Shown: piece after piece, positions 17,067 to 24,319 of the stretch
How the letters are laid out: each line of letters opens with the position of its first letter
Position numbering within the stretch: the first letter of the stretch is position 1
NCBI RefSeq assembly: GCF_013363755.1
Contig: NZ_CP054840.1
Span: 758,001 to 822,000 of the forward strand
Direction: 5' to 3'
DNA from: Comamonas antarctica
GTDB lineage: Bacteria > Pseudomonadota > Gammaproteobacteria > Burkholderiales > Burkholderiaceae_C
DNA length: 64,000 nt
Program-made: the position numbers and the translations under genes
The notes under the pieces: model-generated
What the model was told of the DNA's origin: nothing
What the model saw: the letters and a program-made list of their open reading frames with translations, nothing else
Database searches by the model: none

Positions 17067-17552
17067 ATGGATATCTCCCAGGCTCAACAGCTTCTGTCGG
17101 GATTTGGCGCATCGCTGGGGTTGCCGGGAATGTCACTGGATGACAGCGGCCACTGCGCCCTGGTCTTCGATGAAGTGGCCGTCAACATCGACTTCATCGG
17201 GGAGACGCAGGATCTGCTGGTCTACAGCCTGCTGGGCATTCTGGACAACGCCCAGCGTGGCGATCCCACGCTCCTGCTGCCGCTCCTGCAGGCCAATTAT
17301 TTCAGCATCGGCACGGCCGGCGGGCAGATCGGCATCGACAAGGAGAGCGGCACCGTGTCGATGTTCCGGGCGTATCCGCTGCGCTTGCTTGACCTGCCCG
17401 CGCTCTCGGCCAGCCTGCAGGCGTTCGTCAGTGCTGCCGAGTACTGGAAGACATGGCTGAGCGTGTTGGACGAAGAGCTCGACGAGCCTGCCGGGACAGC
17501 GGCTTCGCTGGCCCGCATGCCCCAGGGCAATCCTGGAATGATCCGCGCCTGA
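17067..17552 (+). CDS. CesT-family type III secretion chaperone
   Basis: 161 residues, acidic, from ATG 17067 (MDISQAQQLLSGFGASLGL) with AAAGGA seven bases upstream. The pattern is that of class I (CesT/SycH-type) chaperones: an N-terminal helix, ALVFDEVAVNIDFIG strands, DLLVYSLLGILDNAQRGDPTLLLPLLQANYF and a C-terminal helix LPALSASLQAFVSAAEYWKTWL. Such proteins dimerise, bind the first 100 or so residues of an effector and hand it to the secretion ATPase. The next gene, one repeat-rich spacer away, is the likely client. No secretion apparatus gene occurs in this window. Confidence 0.8.
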   Translation: MDISQAQQLLSGFGASLGLPGMSLDDSGHCALVFDEVAVNIDFIGETQDLLVYSLLGILDNAQRGDPTLLLPLLQANYFSIGTAGGQIGIDKESGTVSMFRAYPLRLLDLPALSASLQAFVSAAEYWKTWLSVLDEELDEPAGTAASLARMPQGNPGMIRA

Positions 17553-17553
17553 C

Positions 17554-17582
17554 GCAAGGAGGCAAGGAGGCAAGGAGGCAAG
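17554..17582 (+). repeat. octamer tandem repeat carrying three Shine-Dalgarno sequences
   Basis: GCAAGGAG is repeated three times head to tail, followed by a partial GCAAG, filling the whole gap between the chaperone stop (17552) and the effector ATG (17584). Each unit junction recreates AAGGAGG, a near-perfect ribosome binding site; the last AGGAGG (17573-17578) is five bases before ATG. Copy-number change would not alter any reading frame. Confidence 0.85.
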
Positions 17583-17583
17583 C

Positions 17584-18762
17584 ATGAACATTCCATCCAC
17601 CATCAACAGCGCGCCTGCGCTGCGCGACTTCGGCATCGCGGCCAAGAAGGACGAAGCCGTTGCGTTGAAAAAAGACGGGCTGCAGGCACAGCCGGCCAAG
17701 CAGGGTTTCTTCGGCCGGATCATGCAGTGGGTCCGCGGAGAGAACCCGGCGCGCATCAACAGCGACACCAAGGAAGCGTTCGTGGCGGCGATGACGCGCA
17801 GGTTCGGCAGCAAGGCGGCGGATACCGCGCTGGCGAAGACCGGGTTCTACATGGGCAACGACCAGCCGCTGACCAGCCGGGAGATCAAGCGGGCCATTGG
17901 CTACGCCAAGCTGGCGGAAGGCCAGGGCGCTGGTTCAGGCTCGGCTGCGGCAGGAGCTGTGCCTGCCTCGCGCGCATCGGGCCAGGCGCAAGCGCTGCAA
18001 GGCACGATGAAGGAAATGCGCAACACCCAGGCCGAGACAGCAGGCCTGGCAAACAAAGCCACCAAGCTCAGCCAGCTTGCCGCCAGGCTGAGGGCCACCG
18101 GCGATGAGCGGCTTGGCGCGGTGCAGGCCAAGCTGGCCGAGACCAAGCAATTGTGGGCGCAAGCCCGTGGCAAGCTCGATGGCCAGATCGCGCAGGTCAA
18201 CCAGCTCGCCGCAGGCGCGTCGCCGGCCGCGGCCGACACCTTGTCGGCGCAACCCTCCGCCGGTAAGCCAAATGCCGTGCGCAGCGCTGCGCAGGAGCAG
18301 CGGGCACAGGTACGCGAGCGCAATGCCGAAGCGCGCAGCGAACGCAACGAGCAACGTGCCGCGGCGCAGGCAGAGCACAAGCAGAACCTTCAGCAACTGC
18401 GTCAGGACAATCAGCAGATGCGGGAGGACATGCGCACTCAAGCCAAGCTGGCGCGCAAACAAAGCCGTGCGGAGATGGCGGAGCACAAACAGGCGCAACG
18501 TGACGAGCGCCAGGCCGCGACGGCGCAACACCAGGCGGATCGTGCGCAGCAGCGAGAACTGCGCGCCCAGGCCAGGCTCGAACACAAAGCCGAGGCCCGG
18601 GAGCAGCGGGAGGCCATGGGCGCCTCGGCGCAAGCCCTGGTGGCCCGGACCAGCCATATGGTCGACCAGGAGTTTGCGGCGCTGCAGGCGGAAATCGACG
18701 AATTTTCCGCCAAGGCGGATGCCTTCAGCGCGGCACTGGCGCGGCCGATTGCCGCGAATTGA
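17584..18762 (+). CDS. candidate type III secreted effector with long charged helix
   Basis: 392 residues. Residues 1-40 are Ser/Ala/Lys-rich and disordered-looking, as in secretion signals. About residues 41-110 form a compact module (GFFGRIMQWVRGENPARIN, FVAAMTRRFGSKAADTAL, DQPLTSREIKRAIGYAK). Residues about 110-240 are Ala/Gly/Gln-rich with helical stretches, and 240-345 are almost only Arg, Glu, Gln, Ala, Lys and His, predicting a long coiled coil or single alpha-helix. The C-terminus (SHMVDQEFAALQAEIDEFSAKADAFSAAL) is another helix. There is no signal peptide or membrane segment. The effector call rests on the chaperone gene directly upstream; a known domain is not recognised. Confidence 0.6.
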   Translation: MNIPSTINSAPALRDFGIAAKKDEAVALKKDGLQAQPAKQGFFGRIMQWVRGENPARINSDTKEAFVAAMTRRFGSKAADTALAKTGFYMGNDQPLTSREIKRAIGYAKLAEGQGAGSGSAAAGAVPASRASGQAQALQGTMKEMRNTQAETAGLANKATKLSQLAARLRATGDERLGAVQAKLAETKQLWAQARGKLDGQIAQVNQLAAGASPAAADTLSAQPSAGKPNAVRSAAQEQRAQVRERNAEARSERNEQRAAAQAEHKQNLQQLRQDNQQMREDMRTQAKLARKQSRAEMAEHKQAQRDERQAATAQHQADRAQQRELRAQARLEHKAEAREQREAMGASAQALVARTSHMVDQEFAALQAEIDEFSAKADAFSAALARPIAAN

Positions 18763-18775
18763 GTTCGCACGCGCT

Positions 18776-18799
18776 GCGGCAAGCCAGCCGGCTTGCCGC
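18776..18799. terminator. hairpin between converging genes
   Basis: Perfect 10-bp stem GCGGCAAGCC / GGCTTGCCGC with a 4-base loop, squeezed between the effector stop (18762) and the ftsY stop (18803). No T-run follows on either strand, so it may attenuate or be a factor-dependent end for both. Confidence 0.55.
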
Positions 18800-18802
18800 G
18801 GG

Positions 18803-20083
18803 CTAGCTCAGCAGTGCCTGCGCGAATTCCCGCGCATTGAAGGTTTCCAGGTCTTCGAGCTTCTCGCCCACGCCAATGAAATACACCGGAATGGGCCGCT
18901 CCTGCGCAATCGCTGCCAGCACGCCGCCCTTCGCCGTGCCGTCGAGCTTGGTGACCACCAGGCCGGTCAGCTGCAGCGCGTCGTCGAACGCGCGCACCTG
19001 TGCCAGCGCGTTCTGGCCGGTGTTGCCGTCGATCACCAGCAGCACTTCATGCGGCGCCGTGGCATCGGCCTTGGTGACCACGCGGCGGATCTTCTTCAGT
19101 TCTTCCATCAGGTGCAGCTGGGTTGGCAGCCGGCCTGCGGTATCCACCAGAACCACATCCTTCTTGCGCGCCTTGCCGGCCGTGACCGCGTCAAAGCTCA
19201 CGGCGGCCGGATCGCCGCCCTGTTGGCTGACGATCTCCACGGTGTTGCGCGTGGCCCAGACGCCCAACTGCTCGCGCGCGGCGGCGCGGTACGTGTCGGC
19301 CGCTGCCAGCAGCACGCTTGCGCCTTCATCGGCGAGATGCTTGGTCAGCTTGCCGATGGACGTGGTCTTGCCCGCGCCGTTGACCCCCGCGACCATGATC
19401 ACCGTGGGCGTGTATTGGCCGATGACCAGCGGCTTTTCCAGCGGCTGCAGCAGGTCGGCCAGCGACTGGGCCAGCAATTCCTTGACGGCCGCGGGTTCGG
19501 TGGCCTTGGTTTCCTTCACGCGGCGCTTGAGGTCGGCCAGCAGATGCTGGGTGGCCTTGACGCCGGTGTCCGCCATCAGCAGCGCATCTTCGAGCTCTTC
19601 ATACAGGGCGTCGTCGATCTTGGTGCCGGTGAATACCGTGGAGATGCTCGAGCCGGTCTTGCGCAGCCCGGCCTTGAGCCGGCCAAGCCAGTGCGCGCGT
19701 TCCGCTGCGGGTGCTGCGGCAACCGTGGCCGGTGCAGGCACGGCCGGTGTAGGCACGGCCGGTGCAGGCACGGCCGGTGCAGGCACGGAAGGCTCGGCCA
19801 CGGGCGCAGGGATGACCGGGGCAGGGGCTGCGGGCCTGCCGGCACCAAACATCTGGCGCAGCCGGTCCATCGTGCCTGGAGCCGGTGCGGCAACCGGCGG
19901 CATGGATGGCGGGCTTGGCGCAACGGCGGCGTCCGCCTCCTGGTTGGCCGAGTCCGGGATAATCTCCAGAGCAATTTCCGGATCGGGCACCGGCGGGGTA
20001 GGCGCGGACGCGGGCGCACTCACCGGCTCATCGGCAGGTGGTACGGCGGAAGAAAGGGGCTTTTTTTTGAAAAAACTGAACAT
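18803..20083 (-). CDS. ftsY: signal recognition particle receptor FtsY
   Basis: 426 residues. The N-terminal A domain (to about residue 130) is acidic and Pro/Ala-rich; the NG domain follows. GTPase motifs are GVNGAGKTTSIGKL (G1, about 228-241), ADTYRAAAREQL, VLVDTAGRLPTQLHLMEEL (G3), VVTKLDGTAKGG (G4) and the closing YFIGVGEKLEDLETFNAREFAQALL. FtsY docks ribosome-SRP complexes at the membrane for co-translational insertion. The A domain contains a 15-bp tandem repeat (19731-19790) encoding PAPAV units. It diverges from the M16 protease gene. Confidence 0.97.
   Translation of the reverse strand: MFSFFKKKPLSSAVPPADEPVSAPASAPTPPVPDPEIALEIIPDSANQEADAAVAPSPPSMPPVAAPAPGTMDRLRQMFGAGRPAAPAPVIPAPVAEPSVPAPAVPAPAVPTPAVPAPATVAAAPAAERAHWLGRLKAGLRKTGSSISTVFTGTKIDDALYEELEDALLMADTGVKATQHLLADLKRRVKETKATEPAAVKELLAQSLADLLQPLEKPLVIGQYTPTVIMVAGVNGAGKTTSIGKLTKHLADEGASVLLAAADTYRAAAREQLGVWATRNTVEIVSQQGGDPAAVSFDAVTAGKARKKDVVLVDTAGRLPTQLHLMEELKKIRRVVTKADATAPHEVLLVIDGNTGQNALAQVRAFDDALQLTGLVVTKLDGTAKGGVLAAIAQERPIPVYFIGVGEKLEDLETFNAREFAQALLS
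19731..19790 (-). repeat. 15-bp minisatellite inside ftsY
   Basis: Four head-to-tail copies of GGTGCAGGCACGGCC with two imperfect units (a T for C in copy 2, AA for CC in copy 4). On the coding strand they encode repeated Val-Pro-Ala-Pro-Ala in the variable A domain. Because the unit is a multiple of three, gain or loss would keep the frame. Confidence 0.9.
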
Positions 20084-20111
20084 TGGCAGGTTCGTAGAAT
20101 CTCAGCATTCT

Positions 20112-21557
20112 ATGAAACGTGCTCTTACCCTCCTGGGCCTCGTGGCCTGTCTGAGCGCCGGGGCTGGAAATCCAGCCCTTGCAAACCCTCCCTCCGGGCC
20201 ATCCGTGCCTTCCGCGCCGGCTTCCGCCGCCGTGGGTGCGCAGCAGTTCACGCTGTCGAACGGCATGCAGCTGATCGTGCAGCCCGACCGGCGTGCGCCC
20301 ACAGCAGTGCACATGGTCTGGGTGCGCGTGGGCTCGATGGATGAAGTCGACGGCAAGTCAGGGGTCGCCCATGTGCTCGAACACATGATGTTCAAGGGCT
20401 CGAAAGAGCTGGCCGCGGGCGAGTTCTCGCGCCGCGTGGCCGCGCTGGGCGGGCGCGACAACGCTTTCACCAGCCGCGACTACACCGGCTACTACCAGCA
20501 GATTCCGTCGAATCGCCTCGAGGACGTGATGCGCCTCGAGTCCGACCGTTTCGCCAACAACCAGTGGCCTGACGACGAGTTCCGCCGGGAGCTGGAAGTG
20601 GTCAAGGAAGAGCGCCGCATGCGCACCGACGACCAGCCGCGCGCCGCGCTGTTCGAGCAGCTCTATGCCACGGCCTATACGGCGTCGAGCTATCGCCGTC
20701 CGGTGATCGGCTGGATGAAGGACCTCGACGCGATGACGCCCGACGACGCGCGCGCCTTCTTCCGCAAGTGGTATGTGCCGTCGAATGCGGCGGTGGTCGT
20801 GGCCGGCGATGTCGATGTCGCCGAGGTGCGGCGCCTTGCCGAGAAGTACTATGGCAGCCTGCCGGCCAAGCCCACTCCGGAGCGCCAGACGCAGGCCGAG
20901 CCCGAGCAAAAGCAACTGCGCCGCATCACCGTGAAGCTGCCGGCCGAACAGGCTTTCGTCGCGCTCGGCTTCAAGGTGCCGGGCATTTCGCAACTCGAGA
21001 CGCTGGGTCCGCAGGACAAGGACGCGCTGGCGCTGCTGGTGCTGTCGGAGGTGCTCAGCGGCTACAGCGGCGCACGCCTGGAGCGCGCGCTGGAGCAGGG
21101 GCCCAACCGCGTGGCCGACTCGGCCGGCAGTTCGGCCTCGGTGCTGGCGCGCGGCCCGAGCATGTTCATGCTGACTGGCGTGCCCGCGGCCGGCAAGACG
21201 GCGGCCCAGGTCGAAGCGGCGCTGCGTGCCCAGGTGGCGCGCGTGGCGCGCGAAGGGGTGAACGCAGCCGAACTCGAACGCGTCAAGACCCAGTGGATCG
21301 CGAGCAACGTCTATGAGCGCGACTCGGTGTTCAACCAGGCCCAGGGGCTGGGCAGTTACTGGAGCATGCACCTGCCGGTCGATGCCGAGGAGCGCCTGCT
21401 GCAGCATCTGCGCGCAGTCACTTCCAAGCAGGTGCAGGACGTGGCCGCGCGCTATTTCGGCGACCGCCAGCTCACGGTGGCCACGCTGGATCCGCAGCCG
21501 CTCGATCCGTCCAAGCCCCGGCGTCCCGAGTCTGCCTCCGAGCAGCCCCTGCATTGA
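20112..21557 (+). CDS. M16 zinc protease (pitrilysin family), active subunit
   Basis: 481 residues from ATG 20112, with a signal peptide (MKRALTLLGLVACLSAGAGNPALA). The inverted zinc motif is intact as H87-V-L-E90-H91 in GVAHVLEHMMFKG, with the third ligand expected in the ELEVVKEERRMRTDDQP segment about 76 residues on. Two M16 halves follow (LPAEQAFVALGFKVPGI begins the second). It should be a periplasmic peptidase. It is followed by an M16 paralogue without the zinc motif, the usual active/inactive heterodimer arrangement. The gene starts 29 bases from divergent ftsY. Confidence 0.93.
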   Translation: MKRALTLLGLVACLSAGAGNPALANPPSGPSVPSAPASAAVGAQQFTLSNGMQLIVQPDRRAPTAVHMVWVRVGSMDEVDGKSGVAHVLEHMMFKGSKELAAGEFSRRVAALGGRDNAFTSRDYTGYYQQIPSNRLEDVMRLESDRFANNQWPDDEFRRELEVVKEERRMRTDDQPRAALFEQLYATAYTASSYRRPVIGWMKDLDAMTPDDARAFFRKWYVPSNAAVVVAGDVDVAEVRRLAEKYYGSLPAKPTPERQTQAEPEQKQLRRITVKLPAEQAFVALGFKVPGISQLETLGPQDKDALALLVLSEVLSGYSGARLERALEQGPNRVADSAGSSASVLARGPSMFMLTGVPAAGKTAAQVEAALRAQVARVAREGVNAAELERVKTQWIASNVYERDSVFNQAQGLGSYWSMHLPVDAEERLLQHLRAVTSKQVQDVAARYFGDRQLTVATLDPQPLDPSKPRRPESASEQPLH

Positions 21558-21577
21558 GCATGCCACGGAGCGAACGC

Positions 21578-22951
21578 ATGAAAGCACTTTCCACACGCAC
21601 CGCCAGCCTGCTGCTGGCCCTCACCGGCGGCCTGCTGGCCGCCCAGCCCGCCTGGGCCCTGCTGCCGATCGAGCACTGGACCCAACCCAGCGGCGCCCAG
21701 GTCTGGCTGGTCAACAGCCCGGGCATTCCCATGGTCGATGTCCATGTGGCCTTCGACGCCGGCAGCCGCCGCGATCCGGCCGCGCAATCGGGCCTGGCCT
21801 CGGCCGTGGCGCTGATGGCTTCCAAGGGCGTGCGCGCCAGCGGCAATGATCCGGCCCGGGATGAAAACGCGCTGGGCGAAGCCTGGGCCGACCTGGGCGC
21901 GAGCTTTGGCGCCGGCGCCGACGATGACGCCTTCAGCTATGCGCTGCGCTCGCTGACCGATCCGGCGTTGCTGAGCCGGGCCACGCAGCTGGCCGCGCGC
22001 CAGATTGCCGAGCCGAGCTGGCCCGTGGATGTATGGCAGCGCGAACGCGCGCGCTGGAGCGCTGCCATCAAGGAGGCCGATACCCGGCCCGCGACCATTG
22101 CCGCCAAGGCTTTTTCCACCGCCGTCTATGGCGGCCACCCCTACGGGCAGCAGAACACCGAGGCCACCCTGGCCAACATCGATATCGGCGCCATGCAGGC
22201 GTTCCACCGCAAGCTGATCAATGCCTGCGGCGCGCGCGTGAGCATCGTCGGCGCGCTGGACCGTGTCCAGGCCGACCAGCTGGTGACGCGGCTGCTGGCG
22301 CCGCTGCACGCGCATGACACCGCCAAGGCCGCCCCGGGTGCGCCGTGCCGGCAGCAGCCTGCGCTGCCCGAGGTGCCGGCGCTCAAGGCCGCGAGCAACA
22401 TCGAGATTCCGTTTGCTTCGGCGCAGGCGCACGTGCTGATCGGCCAGCCCGGCATCACGCGGCGCAATCCCGATTTCCTGGCGGTCATGGTGGGCAACCA
22501 CATCCTCGGCGGCGGCGGCTTCACTTCGCGGCTCATGGAGCAGGTGCGGGAAAAGCGCGGCCTGAGCTACAGCGTGTACAGCACGTTCGCGCCCGGCCTG
22601 CATGCGGGTGCGTTCGTCATCGGACTGCAGACGCGCTCCGATCAGGCACCCGAAGCCATCAAGGTCTCGCAGCAGGTGCTGGCCGACTTCGTTGCCAACG
22701 GACCCACCGAGGCCGAGCTGCGCGCTGCCAAGGACAACCTGATCGGCGGCTTTGCGCTGCGCATCGACAGCAACCGCAAGCTGCTGTCCAATGTCGCCAA
22801 CATCGCCTGGAATGGGTTGCCGCTCGACTATCTCGACCATTGGACCGAGCGCGTCGAGGCGCTGACCACCGGTGACGTGCGTGCGGCGATGGCGCGCATG
22901 CTGCAGCCCGAGCGCATGGTGACGGTGGACGTGGGAGCCCGCAAGCCATGA
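21578..22951 (+). CDS. M16 family protein lacking the zinc motif (partner subunit)
   Basis: 457 residues from ATG 21578, which gives the signal peptide MKALSTRTASLLLALTGG cut near PAWA; an ATG at 21560 is possible but leaves the signal further in. Where the zinc motif should be, the sequence reads SGLASAVALMASKGV, so no catalysis is expected. The C-terminal half keeps the M16 substrate-handling features (GGGGFTSRLMEQVREKRGLSYSVYSTF). It probably pairs with the preceding protease. Its stop overlaps the rsmD start (ATGA). Confidence 0.92.
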   Translation: MKALSTRTASLLLALTGGLLAAQPAWALLPIEHWTQPSGAQVWLVNSPGIPMVDVHVAFDAGSRRDPAAQSGLASAVALMASKGVRASGNDPARDENALGEAWADLGASFGAGADDDAFSYALRSLTDPALLSRATQLAARQIAEPSWPVDVWQRERARWSAAIKEADTRPATIAAKAFSTAVYGGHPYGQQNTEATLANIDIGAMQAFHRKLINACGARVSIVGALDRVQADQLVTRLLAPLHAHDTAKAAPGAPCRQQPALPEVPALKAASNIEIPFASAQAHVLIGQPGITRRNPDFLAVMVGNHILGGGGFTSRLMEQVREKRGLSYSVYSTFAPGLHAGAFVIGLQTRSDQAPEAIKVSQQVLADFVANGPTEAELRAAKDNLIGGFALRIDSNRKLLSNVANIAWNGLPLDYLDHWTERVEALTTGDVRAAMARMLQPERMVTVDVGARKP

Positions 22952-23709
22952 GCCGTTCCCGTATCCATCTCGATGTGCAGTCCATGGCCGTGAATGACGC
23001 GATTGCCGCGCTGGAGCGCAAGACGCGCGGGCGCCAGCGCAATGTGCCTGAAGCGCCTGAAGCGCCTGAAGCACCGGCACCGGCGAAAGGCAAGCCGGCC
23101 AAGGCGGCGCCCGCGGCCAAGCCAGTCGCCGCCGGCGCGGGCGAGATCCGCATCATTGGCGGGCAGTGGCGCCGCACGCGCCTGGCCGTGGCCCAGCGTC
23201 CCGGCTTGCGGCCCACGCCCGACCGCGTGCGCGAGACGCTGTTCAACTGGCTCGGGCAGGACCTCACGGGCTGGCGCTGCCTGGATGCCTTTGCCGGCAC
23301 CGGCGCGCTGGGTTTCGAGGCCGCATCGCGCGGCGCGAAGGACGTCGCCATGGTCGAACTTGACGCGGGCCTGGTGGCGCAGTTGCGCAGCCTGCAGCAG
23401 CGCCTCGACGCGAAAGCGGTCAAGATACAGCGCGGCGATGCGCTCGGCGCGTTGCAGCAGGCGGCACCCGGCAGCCTGGATCTGGTGCTGCTCGATCCGC
23501 CGTTTGGCGAGAACGCGCTGTTCCTGCCGGCGCTGCGCGCGGCCTGCACTGCGGCCAGCGCCGACGGCTGGATCTATCTCGAAGCGCCTGCCGAGTGGGA
23601 TGCGGCCGCGCTGGCGCCACTGGGGCTGGTGCGCCAGCGCTACCTCAAGGCCGGCGCGGTGCATGCGCATCTGCTGCGCAAGGCAGCGGAGACCGGCGAG
23701 GCCGCCTGA
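22948..23709 (+). CDS. rsmD: 16S rRNA (guanine(966)-N(2))-methyltransferase RsmD
   Basis: 253 residues. The catalytic domain starts near residue 66 (GEIRIIGGQWRRTRL) and contains RPTPDRVRETLFNWL, the SAM site LDAFAGTGALGFEAASRGA and the catalytic motif LLDPPFG (D183-F186). It methylates G966 of 16S rRNA. The N-terminus carries an extra segment of about 60 residues, Ala/Pro/Lys-rich, with three Pro-Glu-Ala repeats encoded by a 9-bp tandem repeat (23047-23073); a later start would have to be near 23140 and no good ATG exists there. Followed by coaD, a frequent pairing. Confidence 0.94.
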   Translation: MSRSRIHLDVQSMAVNDAIAALERKTRGRQRNVPEAPEAPEAPAPAKGKPAKAAPAAKPVAAGAGEIRIIGGQWRRTRLAVAQRPGLRPTPDRVRETLFNWLGQDLTGWRCLDAFAGTGALGFEAASRGAKDVAMVELDAGLVAQLRSLQQRLDAKAVKIQRGDALGALQQAAPGSLDLVLLDPPFGENALFLPALRAACTAASADGWIYLEAPAEWDAAALAPLGLVRQRYLKAGAVHAHLLRKAAETGEAA

Positions 23710-23802
23710 GTCCCGCCTGCCGGAGCGAGAAAGCGCTCCGGCATAATCGGCCGCAAGGCGCATTCCCCGCGCCATCCACCTGCTACCCGGAGACTTCCCG
23801 CC

Positions 23803-24303
23803 ATGGCCGAAAACGTGCTTGCCGTCTATCCCGGCACCTTTGATCCGATCACCCTGGGCCATGAGGACGTGGTGCGCCGCGCCTCGCAATTGTTCGGCCG
23901 GGTGATCGTTGCCGTGGCGGCAGGGCACCACAAGAAGACGCTGTTCAGCCTTGAGGAGCGGATCGCCATGGTGCGCGAAGCCGTCAAGCCCTATCCGCAG
24001 GTCGAGGTGGAGAGCTTCTCCGGCCTGCTGCGCGATTTCGTGGTGCAGCGCGGCGGCAAGGCCATGGTGCGCGGCCTGCGCGCGGTCACCGACTTCGACT
24101 ACGAGTTCCAGCTCGCGGGCATGAACCGCACCCTCATGCCCGAGGTGGAAACGGTTTTTCTCACGCCCAGCGACAAGTTCCAGTTCATCAGCAGCACTTT
24201 CGTGCGCGAGATCGCGACGCTGGGCGGCGAGGTCGACAAGTTCGTCTCCGCCGAGGTTTACGAGCGCCTGCGGCAGAAGGTTGCAGGGCTGCTGGCCGGC
24301 TGA
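23803..24303 (+). CDS. coaD: phosphopantetheine adenylyltransferase
   Basis: 166 residues. The nucleotidyltransferase signature YPGTFDPITLGHEDVVRRA (with the T/HxGH-type site) opens the protein, followed by LFSLEERIAMV, VRGLRAVTDFDYEFQLAGMNR and FISSTFVREIATLGG. It transfers AMP to 4'-phosphopantetheine in coenzyme A synthesis. It lies 93 bases after rsmD; a 9-bp hairpin (GCCGGAGCG / CGCTCCGGC, 23719-23742) and a CATAAT box separate them, so it may have its own promoter. Confidence 0.97.
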   Translation: MAENVLAVYPGTFDPITLGHEDVVRRASQLFGRVIVAVAAGHHKKTLFSLEERIAMVREAVKPYPQVEVESFSGLLRDFVVQRGGKAMVRGLRAVTDFDYEFQLAGMNRTLMPEVETVFLTPSDKFQFISSTFVREIATLGGEVDKFVSAEVYERLRQKVAGLLAG

Positions 24304-24319
24304 TTGCGAGGCCCCTGGC

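Noticed and set aside
18104..20344. Very long plus-strand open frame through the effector and ftsY region
   Set aside because: It is the GC-rich antisense shadow of ftsY plus an out-of-frame reading of the effector gene; protein is low-complexity Arg/Gly/His with no motif, while ftsY itself is unmistakable.
23046..23073. CRISPR-like short tandem repeat
   Set aside because: Nine-base units without spacers inside the rsmD coding frame; a simple coding repeat.
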